This document shows positions 7,012 through 13,374 of a stretch of 15,476 nucleotides of DNA, one piece after another (position 1 is the first letter of the stretch; the number at the start of each line of letters is the position of its first letter). The notes below the pieces were generated by a model. It was not told the origin of the DNA. It searched no databases and worked only from the letters and a program-made list of their open reading frames with translations. The position numbers and the translations under genes were made by a program. Source of the stretch: JANNRR01 sp031401675 (GTDB lineage: Bacteria > Pseudomonadota > Alphaproteobacteria > Rhodobacterales > Rhodobacteraceae); the NCBI GenBank assembly GCA_031401675.1, contig JANNRR010000146.1:1-15476 (forward strand). The letters are read 5' to 3'.

Positions 7012-7737
7012 ATGGAATGGCGGGATGAGGGTGCGCTTCTGTCGGTGCGACCGCACGGGGAAAGTGCGGCGATCATCGAGGTGTTCACGGCACAGCACGG
7101 CCGCCATGCCGGGGTGGTGCGGGGCGGCGCGTCGCGGCGGCAGGCGCCGGTGCTGCAACCCGGCGCTCAGCTGGATATCACCTGGAAAGCGCGGCTTGAC
7201 GAACATATCGGCGCCTTCACCGTCGAGCCGCTGCGGTCGCGGGCGGCAGCGGTTCTGGGCGACCGGCTGGGGCTGGCCGGACTGAACGCCATCTGTGCGC
7301 TGCTGTCCTTCGCGCTGCCAGAGCGCGAGCCGCATCCGGGTCTGTATGCCGGGTCGGTGGCGCTCTTGGACGGGCTGGCGGGCGGGGCGGGCTGGCCGCT
7401 GGGCTATCTGCGGTGGGAACTGGGGCTGCTGGAGGAGCTGGGCTTCGGGCTGGACCTTGCCGCCTGTGCAGTGACCGGAGGGAGCGACGATCTGATCTAT
7501 GTGTCGCCGAAGTCCGGGCGGGCGGTCAGCCGGGCCGGGGCCGGGGAATGGGCGGACCGGCTGCTGCCGCTGCCCGCCTGCCTGATGGGGCAGGGCCCGG
7601 CGACGGCCGCCGATCTGGCGGCGGGACTGCGGCTGACCGGGCATTTCCTGACCACGCGGCTGGCCCCGGCATTGGGCGAGCGGCCGCTGCCTGACGCGCG
7701 GCGGCGGCTGGTGGACCTGCTGACGCGGGCGGGCTGA
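7012..7737 (+). CDS. recO: DNA repair protein RecO
   Basis: This 241-residue protein matches RecO, which with RecR helps load RecA onto SSB-coated single-stranded DNA and anneals strands. The N-terminal OB-fold part (about residues 1-80) begins MEWRDEGALLSVRPHGE and contains GRHAGVVRGG, both typical of alphaproteobacterial RecO. The remainder is the helical C-terminal domain, with the block CAVTGGSDDLIYVSPKSGRA. Only one cysteine remains where many RecO proteins have a four-cysteine zinc site, which I believe is usual in this group. The start is set by the canonical N-terminus; the upstream ribosome site is weak. It lies 39 bases after ccoS. In other bacteria recO often sits beside era and rnc, but neither is seen here. 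Confidence 0.93.
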   Translation: MEWRDEGALLSVRPHGESAAIIEVFTAQHGRHAGVVRGGASRRQAPVLQPGAQLDITWKARLDEHIGAFTVEPLRSRAAAVLGDRLGLAGLNAICALLSFALPEREPHPGLYAGSVALLDGLAGGAGWPLGYLRWELGLLEELGFGLDLAACAVTGGSDDLIYVSPKSGRAVSRAGAGEWADRLLPLPACLMGQGPATAADLAAGLRLTGHFLTTRLAPALGERPLPDARRRLVDLLTRAG

Positions 7738-7823
7738 GCCGCGCCCCGTGGGTTGCTTTCGACGCGGGATGTCGCGGCGGGAACAGACGGCAGCGGGCGG
7801 CAGGCGCTGAGGTGGCGGCGAGC

Positions 7824-7827
7824 AGGA
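7824..7827 (+). promoter_or_regulatory. Ribosome binding site deciding the MFS transporter start
   Basis: AGGA lies 6 bases before the ATG at 7834. The open frame continues upstream to a TTG at 7753, but no comparable site precedes that codon. Confidence 0.55.
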
Positions 7828-7833
7828 CCCTAT

Positions 7834-9117
7834 ATGCGTGATCACCCACAGCCCGACGAACTGCGCACCGCTCCGGTCTTTGGGGCGGCTGGTTCCGGCA
7901 CGTCGGGTCCCGGCAAGTCTGGTCCCGGCAAGTCTGGCCCCGGCGTGACCGCCTTTGGCGTGCTGGGCGGCATCGAGGCGCTGGTGCGCGGCATGGTGCT
8001 GTCGGTGTTGCCGCTGGTGATGTACCGGGCGTTTCGCGACGCACAGGTGGTGTCGGAGATCTACTTTGCCGTCGGCATCCTGTCGATGTGTACCGGCCTG
8101 CTGGTACCGCTGCTGACGCGGGCGGTACCGCGCCGCTGGGTCTATACGATCGGCTGCGGTCTGTTCCTGCTGTCGGCCCTGTGCGGGATAATCGGCGGGC
8201 CGCTGACGTCGCTGGCGCTGCTGACCAATGCCATGGCGGCGGCGACGGTGTTCGTGTGTTTCAACGCCTATGTGCTGGACAATGTGGCCAAAGCCGATCT
8301 GGGCCGGCTGGAAGGGCTGCGGATGTTCTTTGGCGGTATCGGCTGGACGGTCGGGCCGATTTCGGGGGTCTGGCTGCTGCAATTCTGGCATGGTGCGCCG
8401 TTCGCCATTTCGGGTGTGGCGGCGGCGGTGATGCTGGCGACGTTCTGGGCGATGCGGATGGGCAATGGCCGGGTGATCGCGCGGGCCCGCAGCGCCTCGC
8501 CCAATCCGTTCAGCTATCTGGGCCGGTTCTTCGCGCAGCCCCGGCTGATCGCCGGCTGGTTCTTTGCGGTGATGCGGTCCTGTGGCTGGTGGGTCTATGT
8601 CGTCTATGTCGCGATCTTTGCAGTGGACAACGGTCTGGGCGATCAGGTTGGCGGCATCGCGCTGTCCCTGACCAACATGGGGCTGTTTGCCGCGCCGCTG
8701 ATGCTGCGCTGGATGCAGGCGCGGTCGGTCAGGGCGGCGGTGCGCATGGGATTTCTGGTCTGCGGCCTGCTGTTCATCCTGGGCACCGGCTTTTCGGCGA
8801 TGCCGTGGGCGACGGTGGCGGTGCTGATGGCGGCGGCGCTGTTTCTGGTGTTTCTGGATATCTGCGGCGGGTTGCCGTTCCTGATGAGCGTGAAGCCGTC
8901 GGAACGGACCGAGATGTCGGCGGTCTATTCCAGTTTCCGCGATGTTTCCGGGATCGTGACGCCGGGCGTGGCGTGGCTGGTGCTGCAGGTGGCCCCGATC
9001 GAGGCGATCTTTGCCGTGACCGGCGTCGGCCTGCTGGTGGCCTGGGCAGTGGCGGGATTCCTGCATCCTGAACTGGGCGTACCGGGGAATGTGCGGCAGC
9101 GGCGGGGCCTGACCTGA
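7834..9117 (+). CDS. Major facilitator superfamily transporter, substrate unknown
   Basis: This protein of about 427 residues is dominated by hydrophobic segments, consistent with 11-12 membrane spans, and looks like a major facilitator superfamily transporter. A polar N-terminus of about 38 residues contains a repeated S-G-P-G-K linker. The hydrophobic core then begins with VTAFGVLGGIEALVRG. Short charged loops (e.g. TRAVPRRW) fall where MFS loops between helices 2 and 3 are expected. A longer loop around RMGNGRVIARARSAS probably separates the two six-helix halves. I do not recognise a substrate-specific motif. The gene lies 96 bases after recO on the same strand and converges with the epimerase gene. 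Membrane transporter is secure, MFS is likely, and the substrate is unknown. Confidence 0.8.
   Translation: MRDHPQPDELRTAPVFGAAGSGTSGPGKSGPGKSGPGVTAFGVLGGIEALVRGMVLSVLPLVMYRAFRDAQVVSEIYFAVGILSMCTGLLVPLLTRAVPRRWVYTIGCGLFLLSALCGIIGGPLTSLALLTNAMAAATVFVCFNAYVLDNVAKADLGRLEGLRMFFGGIGWTVGPISGVWLLQFWHGAPFAISGVAAAVMLATFWAMRMGNGRVIARARSASPNPFSYLGRFFAQPRLIAGWFFAVMRSCGWWVYVVYVAIFAVDNGLGDQVGGIALSLTNMGLFAAPLMLRWMQARSVRAAVRMGFLVCGLLFILGTGFSAMPWATVAVLMAAALFLVFLDICGGLPFLMSVKPSERTEMSAVYSSFRDVSGIVTPGVAWLVLQVAPIEAIFAVTGVGLLVAWAVAGFLHPELGVPGNVRQRRGLT
7891..7947 (+). repeat. 15-bp tandem repeat inside the MFS gene
   Basis: Three consecutive 15-base units (7891-7905, 7906-7920, 7921-7935) plus a partial fourth (7936-7947) encode G-S-G-T-S, G-P-G-K-S, G-P-G-K-S and G-P-G-V when read from 7891. 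The second and third units are identical (GGTCCCGGCAAGTCT). Because the unit is a multiple of three, copy-number change would lengthen or shorten the cytoplasmic linker without a frameshift. Confidence 0.9.
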
Positions 9118-9184
9118 CCTGTCGGGCATCTGGCCGGCTGGTGGCTTCCGTCCGGCTTGCGGTGGCCGAACCGCCCCATCCGGA

Positions 9185-10222
9185 TCAACCGACCCTGCCG
9201 GACTCGATCAGGTACTTGGCGGTTGCCAGAACCGCCTCGCGGGCGGGGGTGAACCGCATCCCGAGCAGGGTCTGCGCCTTGGCGTTTGACAATTCCGTGC
9301 GGCGGCCAAGGATCGGCACGATGGACCGGATCGCCGGGTCGAACAGTCCCAGCAGGCGGACAAGTGCGTTTGGCGCGCGCCGGGTCACGACGCGGCGTTC
9401 CGGCCATGTCGCCTTGAGCAATTCGGCCATTTCGGTGAACCACATGAAGGCGTCCGAGGTGATGATGCGCTGACCTGCGGCAGCCGGAGTGGTCAGGGCG
9501 CGGACATGCGCCTCGGCCACATCGGCGACGTCGACCACCGGGAAGCCGAAGTCGGGCAGCATCGGGTCCTTGGCGCGCAGCAGCCGTTCGATCACCTGCA
9601 CCGACGTGCCGAAATCGTCACCGATCGGCGCGCCCAGCACGAACCCCGGATTGATCGTGGTCAGGGCCATGCCGGGCGCTTCTGCCCGGACAAACTCCCA
9701 CGCGGCGCGCTCGGCCAGGGTCTTGGATTTCGTGTAGGGCGTGGCGGTGGCGGCGTTGGCGTCGGTCCAGTCCTGTTCGTCATGGGCGGTGCGTCCGGCG
9801 GGCAGGGCGGCCTCGGCGATCGCAACCGAGGAAGAGGTCATCACCACCCGGACAATCCCCGCCGCATGGGCGGCGCGCAATACGCGCAGCGTGCCATCGA
9901 CGGCGGGCCGGATCACCGCCTGCTCATCCTTTGGCTGAACCAGCGGAAACGGCGAGGCGGTGTGGATCACGGCGTCTATCCCCTGCATTGCCGGTGGCCA
10001 GCCGCTATCGGCAGACAGATCGGCGACCGCGAAGGTGAGCCGCTGATCGAGACTGGACGTGTCCTTCAGGCGGGGGCGGACCGCAGCGGTGACCGCACCC
10101 TGCCGGTCCGGGCTGCGCACGGTGCCGCGGACCCGGTAGCCCGCGTTCAGAAGCTTGACGATGATATGCCTGGCGATGAAGCCCGAGGCTCCGGTAACCA
10201 GAACTGCTTTGCCGTCCGCCAT
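9185..10222 (-). CDS. NAD(P)-dependent epimerase/reductase (extended SDR, dihydroflavonol-4-reductase-like)
   Basis: This 345-residue soluble Rossmann-fold enzyme belongs to the extended short-chain dehydrogenase/reductase group. From the ATG at 10222 it begins MADGKAVLVTGASGFIARH, with the nucleotide-binding motif G-x-x-G-x-x-A at residues 11-17. Catalytic residues are probably S131, Y163 and K167 (PYTKSK, the Y-x-x-x-K motif), and NPGFVLGAP is the usual block after it. The closest recognisable subgroup reduces aldehydes or ketones (dihydroflavonol or cinnamoyl-CoA reductase-like), but the substrate cannot be told. An upstream ATG at 10252 would add ten residues. I prefer 10222 because it gives the family N-terminus and because a possible promoter overlaps the longer start. 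The gene follows the acyltransferase on the same strand and converges with the MFS gene. Confidence 0.85.
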   Translation of the reverse strand: MADGKAVLVTGASGFIARHIIVKLLNAGYRVRGTVRSPDRQGAVTAAVRPRLKDTSSLDQRLTFAVADLSADSGWPPAMQGIDAVIHTASPFPLVQPKDEQAVIRPAVDGTLRVLRAAHAAGIVRVVMTSSSVAIAEAALPAGRTAHDEQDWTDANAATATPYTKSKTLAERAAWEFVRAEAPGMALTTINPGFVLGAPIGDDFGTSVQVIERLLRAKDPMLPDFGFPVVDVADVAEAHVRALTTPAAAGQRIITSDAFMWFTEMAELLKATWPERRVVTRRAPNALVRLLGLFDPAIRSIVPILGRRTELSNAKAQTLLGMRFTPAREAVLATAKYLIESGRVG

Positions 10223-10252
10223 CCCGGGCCCCCATGTATCCGCCGTCAACAT

Positions 10253-10280
10253 GAAGTATCGCAGCGGTTCGGGATTTCAA
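10253..10280 (-). promoter_or_regulatory. Possible sigma-70-type promoter of the epimerase gene
   Basis: On the minus strand TTGAAA (10280-10275) and TACTTC (10258-10253) are separated by 16 bases. This would start transcription near 10246, after the ATG at 10252 but before the ATG at 10222. The -35 is good; the -10 is only partial. Inference only. Confidence 0.3.
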
Positions 10281-10291
10281 CAGGAACCGTT
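10263..10291 (-). other. Inverted repeat between acyltransferase and epimerase genes
   Basis: Bases 10263-10270 can pair with 10284-10291 (8 bp, one G-U pair) around a 13-base loop, 34 bases after the acyltransferase stop. No T run follows on the minus strand. It could be a weak terminator or a protein-binding site overlapping the possible promoter. Its function is unknown. Confidence 0.35.
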
Positions 10292-10324
10292 CCGCTTATT
10301 CTCGGGATCGGGTGGCGGCTGCGC

Positions 10325-11194
10325 CTATTGCCCTTTGAGCTCCAGCGTCCGTTCGCGCAGCCAGGCCACGAAGCCGCGCGGGTTGGCGGCCCACTCGGCG
10401 ATGGCCTCACGCGCGATCGGGGTGCCGATCACCGGGCGCTGCGGCTTGTTCAGGGCAAACACCACCTCGTGCAGCAGCAGCCCCTGCCGGACGGTGGGCG
10501 AAAGCTTGTTGGCGATCTGATACCAGCGCGAATTCTGCCCCGGAAAGAAGATCGGCAACACCACGGCCCCGGACCGCTGCACCATCTTGGCAGTGAACAC
10601 GTTCCACTCGGCTTCGATGGCCGGGCCGAAGTACCCCTCGGACGTTGCGACCTGACCCGAGGGGAACAGGATCAGCACGCCGCCATCGGCCAGATGATCC
10701 ATGGCGATCTTTCGCATCTCCAGGCCTTTTTCCAGGCTGTCGGCTTCGTGCGGGAACGGCACCGGCACCATATGATAGGCAATTTCCTCGATGCCGGTCA
10801 GCAGGCTGCGGGTCAGGATCTTGAAATCGGCGCGGACCTGCATCACCAGACGCGCCATGACCAGCCCGTCGACCAGACCATGCGGGTGATTGGCAACCAC
10901 CACCACCGGCCCGGTCTTCGGGATGCGCGCCACCTGGTCGGGCGGCGTGGTCAGATCGATGCGCATCACGTCCAGCGCCCGCTGCCAGAAGGCCAGTCCA
11001 CGCGCCGGCCCCTGCCGTTCGAACTTGCGGATCAGGCGCAGCAGCGTCAGCTTGCCGGTCAGCCATTCGATGGCGCGGATGGTGTTGGCCTTGCGCGGAT
11101 CGGTAAAGGTGCCAGCATAGGACAAGCGCCGCTTGTCATAGGGTCTGTAGCTGGGATCACCCACAAAGCCCGATTGGTGCGTACTGTCTACCAA
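10325..11194 (-). CDS. Lysophospholipid acyltransferase-like protein (PlsC-related)
   Basis: This 289-residue (from TTG at 11194) glycerolipid acyltransferase-like protein probably transfers an acyl chain to a lysophospholipid or lyso-ornithine-type acceptor at the membrane. The catalytic block is NHPHGLVDG (about residues 102-110), the N-H-P-x-G-x-x-D version of acyltransferase motif I seen in hemolysin-like acyltransferases. A second block, LFPSGQVATS (176-185), corresponds to the FPEG-type motif, and VVLPIFFPG (211-219) resembles the later proline motif. The open frame extends to 11320 but would overlap ptsH there. The TTG at 11194 has GGAGG 11 bases upstream and avoids the overlap, so I chose it; the start is uncertain. 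It lies 37 bases after ptsH and may be in the same transcript. The exact acceptor is unknown. Confidence 0.82.
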   Translation of the reverse strand: MVDSTHQSGFVGDPSYRPYDKRRLSYAGTFTDPRKANTIRAIEWLTGKLTLLRLIRKFERQGPARGLAFWQRALDVMRIDLTTPPDQVARIPKTGPVVVVANHPHGLVDGLVMARLVMQVRADFKILTRSLLTGIEEIAYHMVPVPFPHEADSLEKGLEMRKIAMDHLADGGVLILFPSGQVATSEGYFGPAIEAEWNVFTAKMVQRSGAVVLPIFFPGQNSRWYQIANKLSPTVRQGLLLHEVVFALNKPQRPVIGTPIAREAIAEWAANPRGFVAWLRERTLELKGQ

Positions 11195-11205
11195 GGGTTC
11201 CCGGT

Positions 11206-11210
11206 CCTCC
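11206..11210 (-). promoter_or_regulatory. Ribosome binding site before the acyltransferase TTG start
   Basis: GGAGG on the minus strand (11210-11206) lies 11 bases before the TTG at 11194, just after the ptsH stop. No ATG is available in this stretch. The spacing is somewhat long, so the start remains tentative. Confidence 0.5.
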
Positions 11211-11231
11211 AACGCGACGCGAGACAGGGGT

Positions 11232-11501
11232 TCAGAATTCTTCGCCAAACCTGTCCGCCACCAGCGCCTGAAGCGCATCCGCCAGCGCCACCGCATCGGT
11301 GCCGCTGGTTCGCACCTCAATAGAGGTTCCTTTCGAGGCTGCCAACATCAAAAGCCCCATGATGCTGTCGCCCGACACCTCCATCCCGTCGCGCGACACC
11401 AGCGCGTCGGCATCAAAACGCTCGACCACCTCGACGAAGCGGGCAGAGGCGCGGGCATGCAGACCTTTTTCGTTGATGATCCGGATCGACCGCTCGATCA
11501 T
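11232..11501 (-). CDS. ptsH: HPr family phosphocarrier protein (regulatory PTS, NPr-like)
   Basis: This 89-residue phosphocarrier of the phosphotransferase system has the active histidine in GLHARAS (H15), which receives phosphate from enzyme I. S46, in SGDSIMGLLML, is the site that HPr kinase modifies. Both residues are intact, which agrees with the presence of hprK four genes upstream in this cluster. Alphaproteobacteria usually have no complete sugar PTS, so this HPr is thought to work in a regulatory chain with EI-Ntr and EIIA proteins. The ATG overlaps the stop of the EIIA gene by four bases. A ribosome site is not obvious, consistent with coupled translation. Confidence 0.95.
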   Translation of the reverse strand: MIERSIRIINEKGLHARASARFVEVVERFDADALVSRDGMEVSGDSIMGLLMLAASKGTSIEVRTSGTDAVALADALQALVADRFGEEF

Positions 11502-11899
11502 CCGGCCTGACCTGCGCCGACCTGATAGCTGTTGATGTATTTGCGCGCCGATTCCAGCGCACCATCGACCGCCTCGGCCACCGGCAGGTTGCGGGATTTC
11601 GCCAGCTTGACCAGCATCGGCAGGTTCGCGCCGTAGACGATGCGGCGGTTGTCGGGGCGGCAGGCCAGCAGGGCGAGGTTCGAGGGCGAGCCGCCGAACA
11701 TGTCGGTGACCACAACCACGCCGTCGCCGTCATCGACGGCATCGGCGGCGGCGCAGATCTCGGCCTGTTTCTGGTCGCGGTCGTGATCTTCCTCGATGGA
11801 GATCGCGACAACCCCGGGTTGTTTGCCGACGACATGCTCGACGGCGGCGAGGTATTCCCGCGCCAATCCCCCGTGTGCGACAATGACGATGCCGATCAA
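11498..11899 (-). CDS. PTS EIIA component, mannose family (ManX/EIIA-Man-like)
   Basis: This 133-residue cytoplasmic protein has the fold-defining start MIGIVIVAHGGLAREY, with the phosphorylatable histidine at H9. The block VVVVTDMFGGSPSNLAL (about residues 61-77) is typical of mannose-family EIIA domains. It would accept phosphate from HPr-His15. No mannose-type EIIB, EIIC or EIID is visible, so transport is unlikely and a regulatory role is more probable, as proposed for the same gene order in other Alphaproteobacteria. The start codon is TTG at 11899, forced by the canonical N-terminus. The gene begins six bases after the rapZ stop and overlaps ptsH by four bases. Called manX or ptsM by some annotators; I leave the symbol blank. 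Confidence 0.92.
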   Translation of the reverse strand: MIGIVIVAHGGLAREYLAAVEHVVGKQPGVVAISIEEDHDRDQKQAEICAAADAVDDGDGVVVVTDMFGGSPSNLALLACRPDNRRIVYGANLPMLVKLAKSRNLPVAEAVDGALESARKYINSYQVGAGQAG

Positions 11900-11905
11900 G
11901 CCTGA

Positions 11906-12877
11906 TTACCCTGAGACAGCGGTTGGCGAAACACTCTCGCGCCGCTCCAGTTCCCGATGCCGTTTAGACACTTGCCAACCGGCCTCTGCAAGCGCATTTG
12001 CCAGTTTTTCTGCAAGTGCAACCGAACGGTGTTGCCCGCCGGTACATCCAAAGCCGATGGCGATGTGAGTCTTGCCCTCTTCGACCTGCGCGGGCAGCAA
12101 AAGCAGGGTCATTTCAAGGACCAGCCGAAAGAAGTCGGCATGGCGGGGGTCGGCCTCGACAAAGGCTGCAACCGCAGAATCGCGGCCATCAAGCGGGCGC
12201 AGCGCCTCTTGCCAATGCGGGTTGGCCAGGAACCGGCAGTCAAAGATCATGTCGACGCCACGCGGCACACCGCGCTTGTAGGAAAACGAATGGATCGACA
12301 CGGCCGGGCGGGCGGTGGCACCGAAATCGAACCAGCGGGTGATATCGCCGCGCAGATCATGCGGCGACATGTCGGAGGTATCGATCAGCACGTCGGCGCG
12401 CACCTTGATCGGTTTCAACAGATCGATCTCCAGCTCGACACCGATGCTCGGCTCGTCGGCCGGGGTCAGCGGATGGCGGCGGCGGGTTTCGGAATAGCGG
12501 CGGATCAGGGCGTCGGGGGTGCAGTCGAGATACAGCACCTCGAGCGCCACGGCGGGGTTGCGGGTCAGCGTGTCGATCAGTTCGATCAGCGAGGTGGCCG
12601 AGAAATCGCGGTTGCGGACATCGATGCCAAGCGCGATGGGCCGGCCGATCGGCGGACCGTCGAGCAGGCGGGGGACCAGCGACAGCGGCAGGTTGTCGAT
12701 CGCCTCGAACCCGATATCTTCCAGCGCGTTGATCGCGGTACTGCGACCGGCCCCGGACGGGCCGGTGACCAAGAGCAGCCGGTGGCCGGGCTGCGTCATC
12801 CGGCCAAGCGCCGGGCGGGTGCCGGTGCCGGGCAGTGGCAACGATGGGTCAAGGTGCAGTCGCAAGGCATCGCTCAT
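11906..12877 (-). CDS. rapZ: RapZ family protein (RNase adapter/P-loop nucleotide-binding protein)
   Basis: This 323-residue P-loop protein has Walker A GPSGAGRST (about residues 39-47), then ALEDIGFEAIDNLP, the signature of the RapZ/YvcJ family. The C-terminal half contains SFSYKRGVPRG (about 197-207), HWQEALRPLDGRD and GFGCTGGQHRSVALAE (about 275-290), the RNA/metabolite-binding domain in E. coli RapZ. In E. coli RapZ guides RNase E to the GlmZ/GlmY small RNAs to control glucosamine-6-phosphate synthesis; whether this applies here is unknown. The first 26 residues look like an unconserved extension, and the ATG at 12799 (MTQPGHRLLLVTGPSG) is an alternative start. Neither start has a strong ribosome site. 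The gene lies 17 bases after hprK and six before the EIIA gene. Confidence 0.93.
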   Translation of the reverse strand: MSDALRLHLDPSLPLPGTGTRPALGRMTQPGHRLLLVTGPSGAGRSTAINALEDIGFEAIDNLPLSLVPRLLDGPPIGRPIALGIDVRNRDFSATSLIELIDTLTRNPAVALEVLYLDCTPDALIRRYSETRRRHPLTPADEPSIGVELEIDLLKPIKVRADVLIDTSDMSPHDLRGDITRWFDFGATARPAVSIHSFSYKRGVPRGVDMIFDCRFLANPHWQEALRPLDGRDSAVAAFVEADPRHADFFRLVLEMTLLLLPAQVEEGKTHIAIGFGCTGGQHRSVALAEKLANALAEAGWQVSKRHRELERRESVSPTAVSG

Positions 12878-12894
12878 CTGCGGGCATTCGGTTT

Positions 12895-13374
12895 TCAGGC
12901 ACTCCGGCCCGCCAATATATAGTGCAGGATGGCGGCAGGAAAATGACCGTATTCAACCTTGTGAAGCAGCGGCAGGGTCAGACCCAGCAGATCGATGCTG
13001 CGAAAGGGTGGCAGGCGGTCGCTTTCGGTCTGGCCAAGGTCGATGACCAGTACCAGCGCTGCCTCTGGCAGCGGATCGGCGTGCAACAGCCCGACGCCGT
13101 GCGCCTCGATCAGGCCACGGGTCGCGGCGGGGGCGCGGGTCAGGATGCCGGTACCATTGCGGATCAGGATGGTCTGGTCATCGGCAATCAGCCGGGCGCC
13201 AAGCGCCATCAGGCAGAGGGCAAGCGACGATTTTCCCGAACCGGACGGGCCGGTGATCAGCACGGCCCCCGGCGACTGGCCGTTGCGTTCACAAGCGACG
13301 GTACTGGCATGGACGGTCAGGGGGCGGTTGTCAGCGGCACCTGCGGTGCCGCCGGACGACCCGGGCCGGCTCAC
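12895..13374 (-). CDS. hprK: HPr kinase/phosphorylase, short alphaproteobacterial form
   Basis: This 159-residue protein corresponds to the C-terminal kinase domain of HPr kinase/phosphorylase. It has Walker A GPSGSGKSS (residues 42-50), the catalytic region LIADDQTIL (about 62-70) and LIEAHGVGLL (88-97), the counterpart of the family signature E-x-R-G-x-G. The N-terminal domain of Firmicutes HprK (total about 310 residues) is absent, as is normal in Alphaproteobacteria. It would phosphorylate Ser46 of the HPr encoded downstream. The start is GTG at 13374, overlapping the chvG stop (GTGA). The arginine of the signature is replaced by histidine here. In related bacteria HprK links PTS phosphorylation to the ChvG/ChvI system. 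Confidence 0.92.
   Translation of the reverse strand: MSRPGSSGGTAGAADNRPLTVHASTVACERNGQSPGAVLITGPSGSGKSSLALCLMALGARLIADDQTILIRNGTGILTRAPAATRGLIEAHGVGLLHADPLPEAALVLVIDLGQTESDRLPPFRSIDLLGLTLPLLHKVEYGHFPAAILHYILAGRSA

Noticed and set aside
7753..7833. TTG-initiated 27-residue extension of the MFS transporter
   Set aside because: It has no ribosome site and no conserved sequence; AGGA precedes the ATG at 7834.
6634..9129. Very long minus-strand open frame (about 830 codons) opposite ccoS, recO and the MFS gene
   Set aside because: Low-complexity Arg/Gln/His/Pro translation spanning several real genes; a codon-bias shadow.
9118..9184. Possible bidirectional terminator between the convergent MFS and epimerase genes
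   Set aside because: Only a 5-bp GCCGG/CCGGC pairing is visible and neither strand has a T run; the gap holds nothing I can support.
9506..11323. Long plus-strand open frame opposite the epimerase and acyltransferase genes
   Set aside because: It mirrors two well-supported minus-strand enzymes and has no recognisable domain.
11957..12922. Plus-strand open frame of about 320 codons opposite rapZ
   Set aside because: It has Arg/Gln-rich composition and no motifs; rapZ on the other strand has clear motifs.
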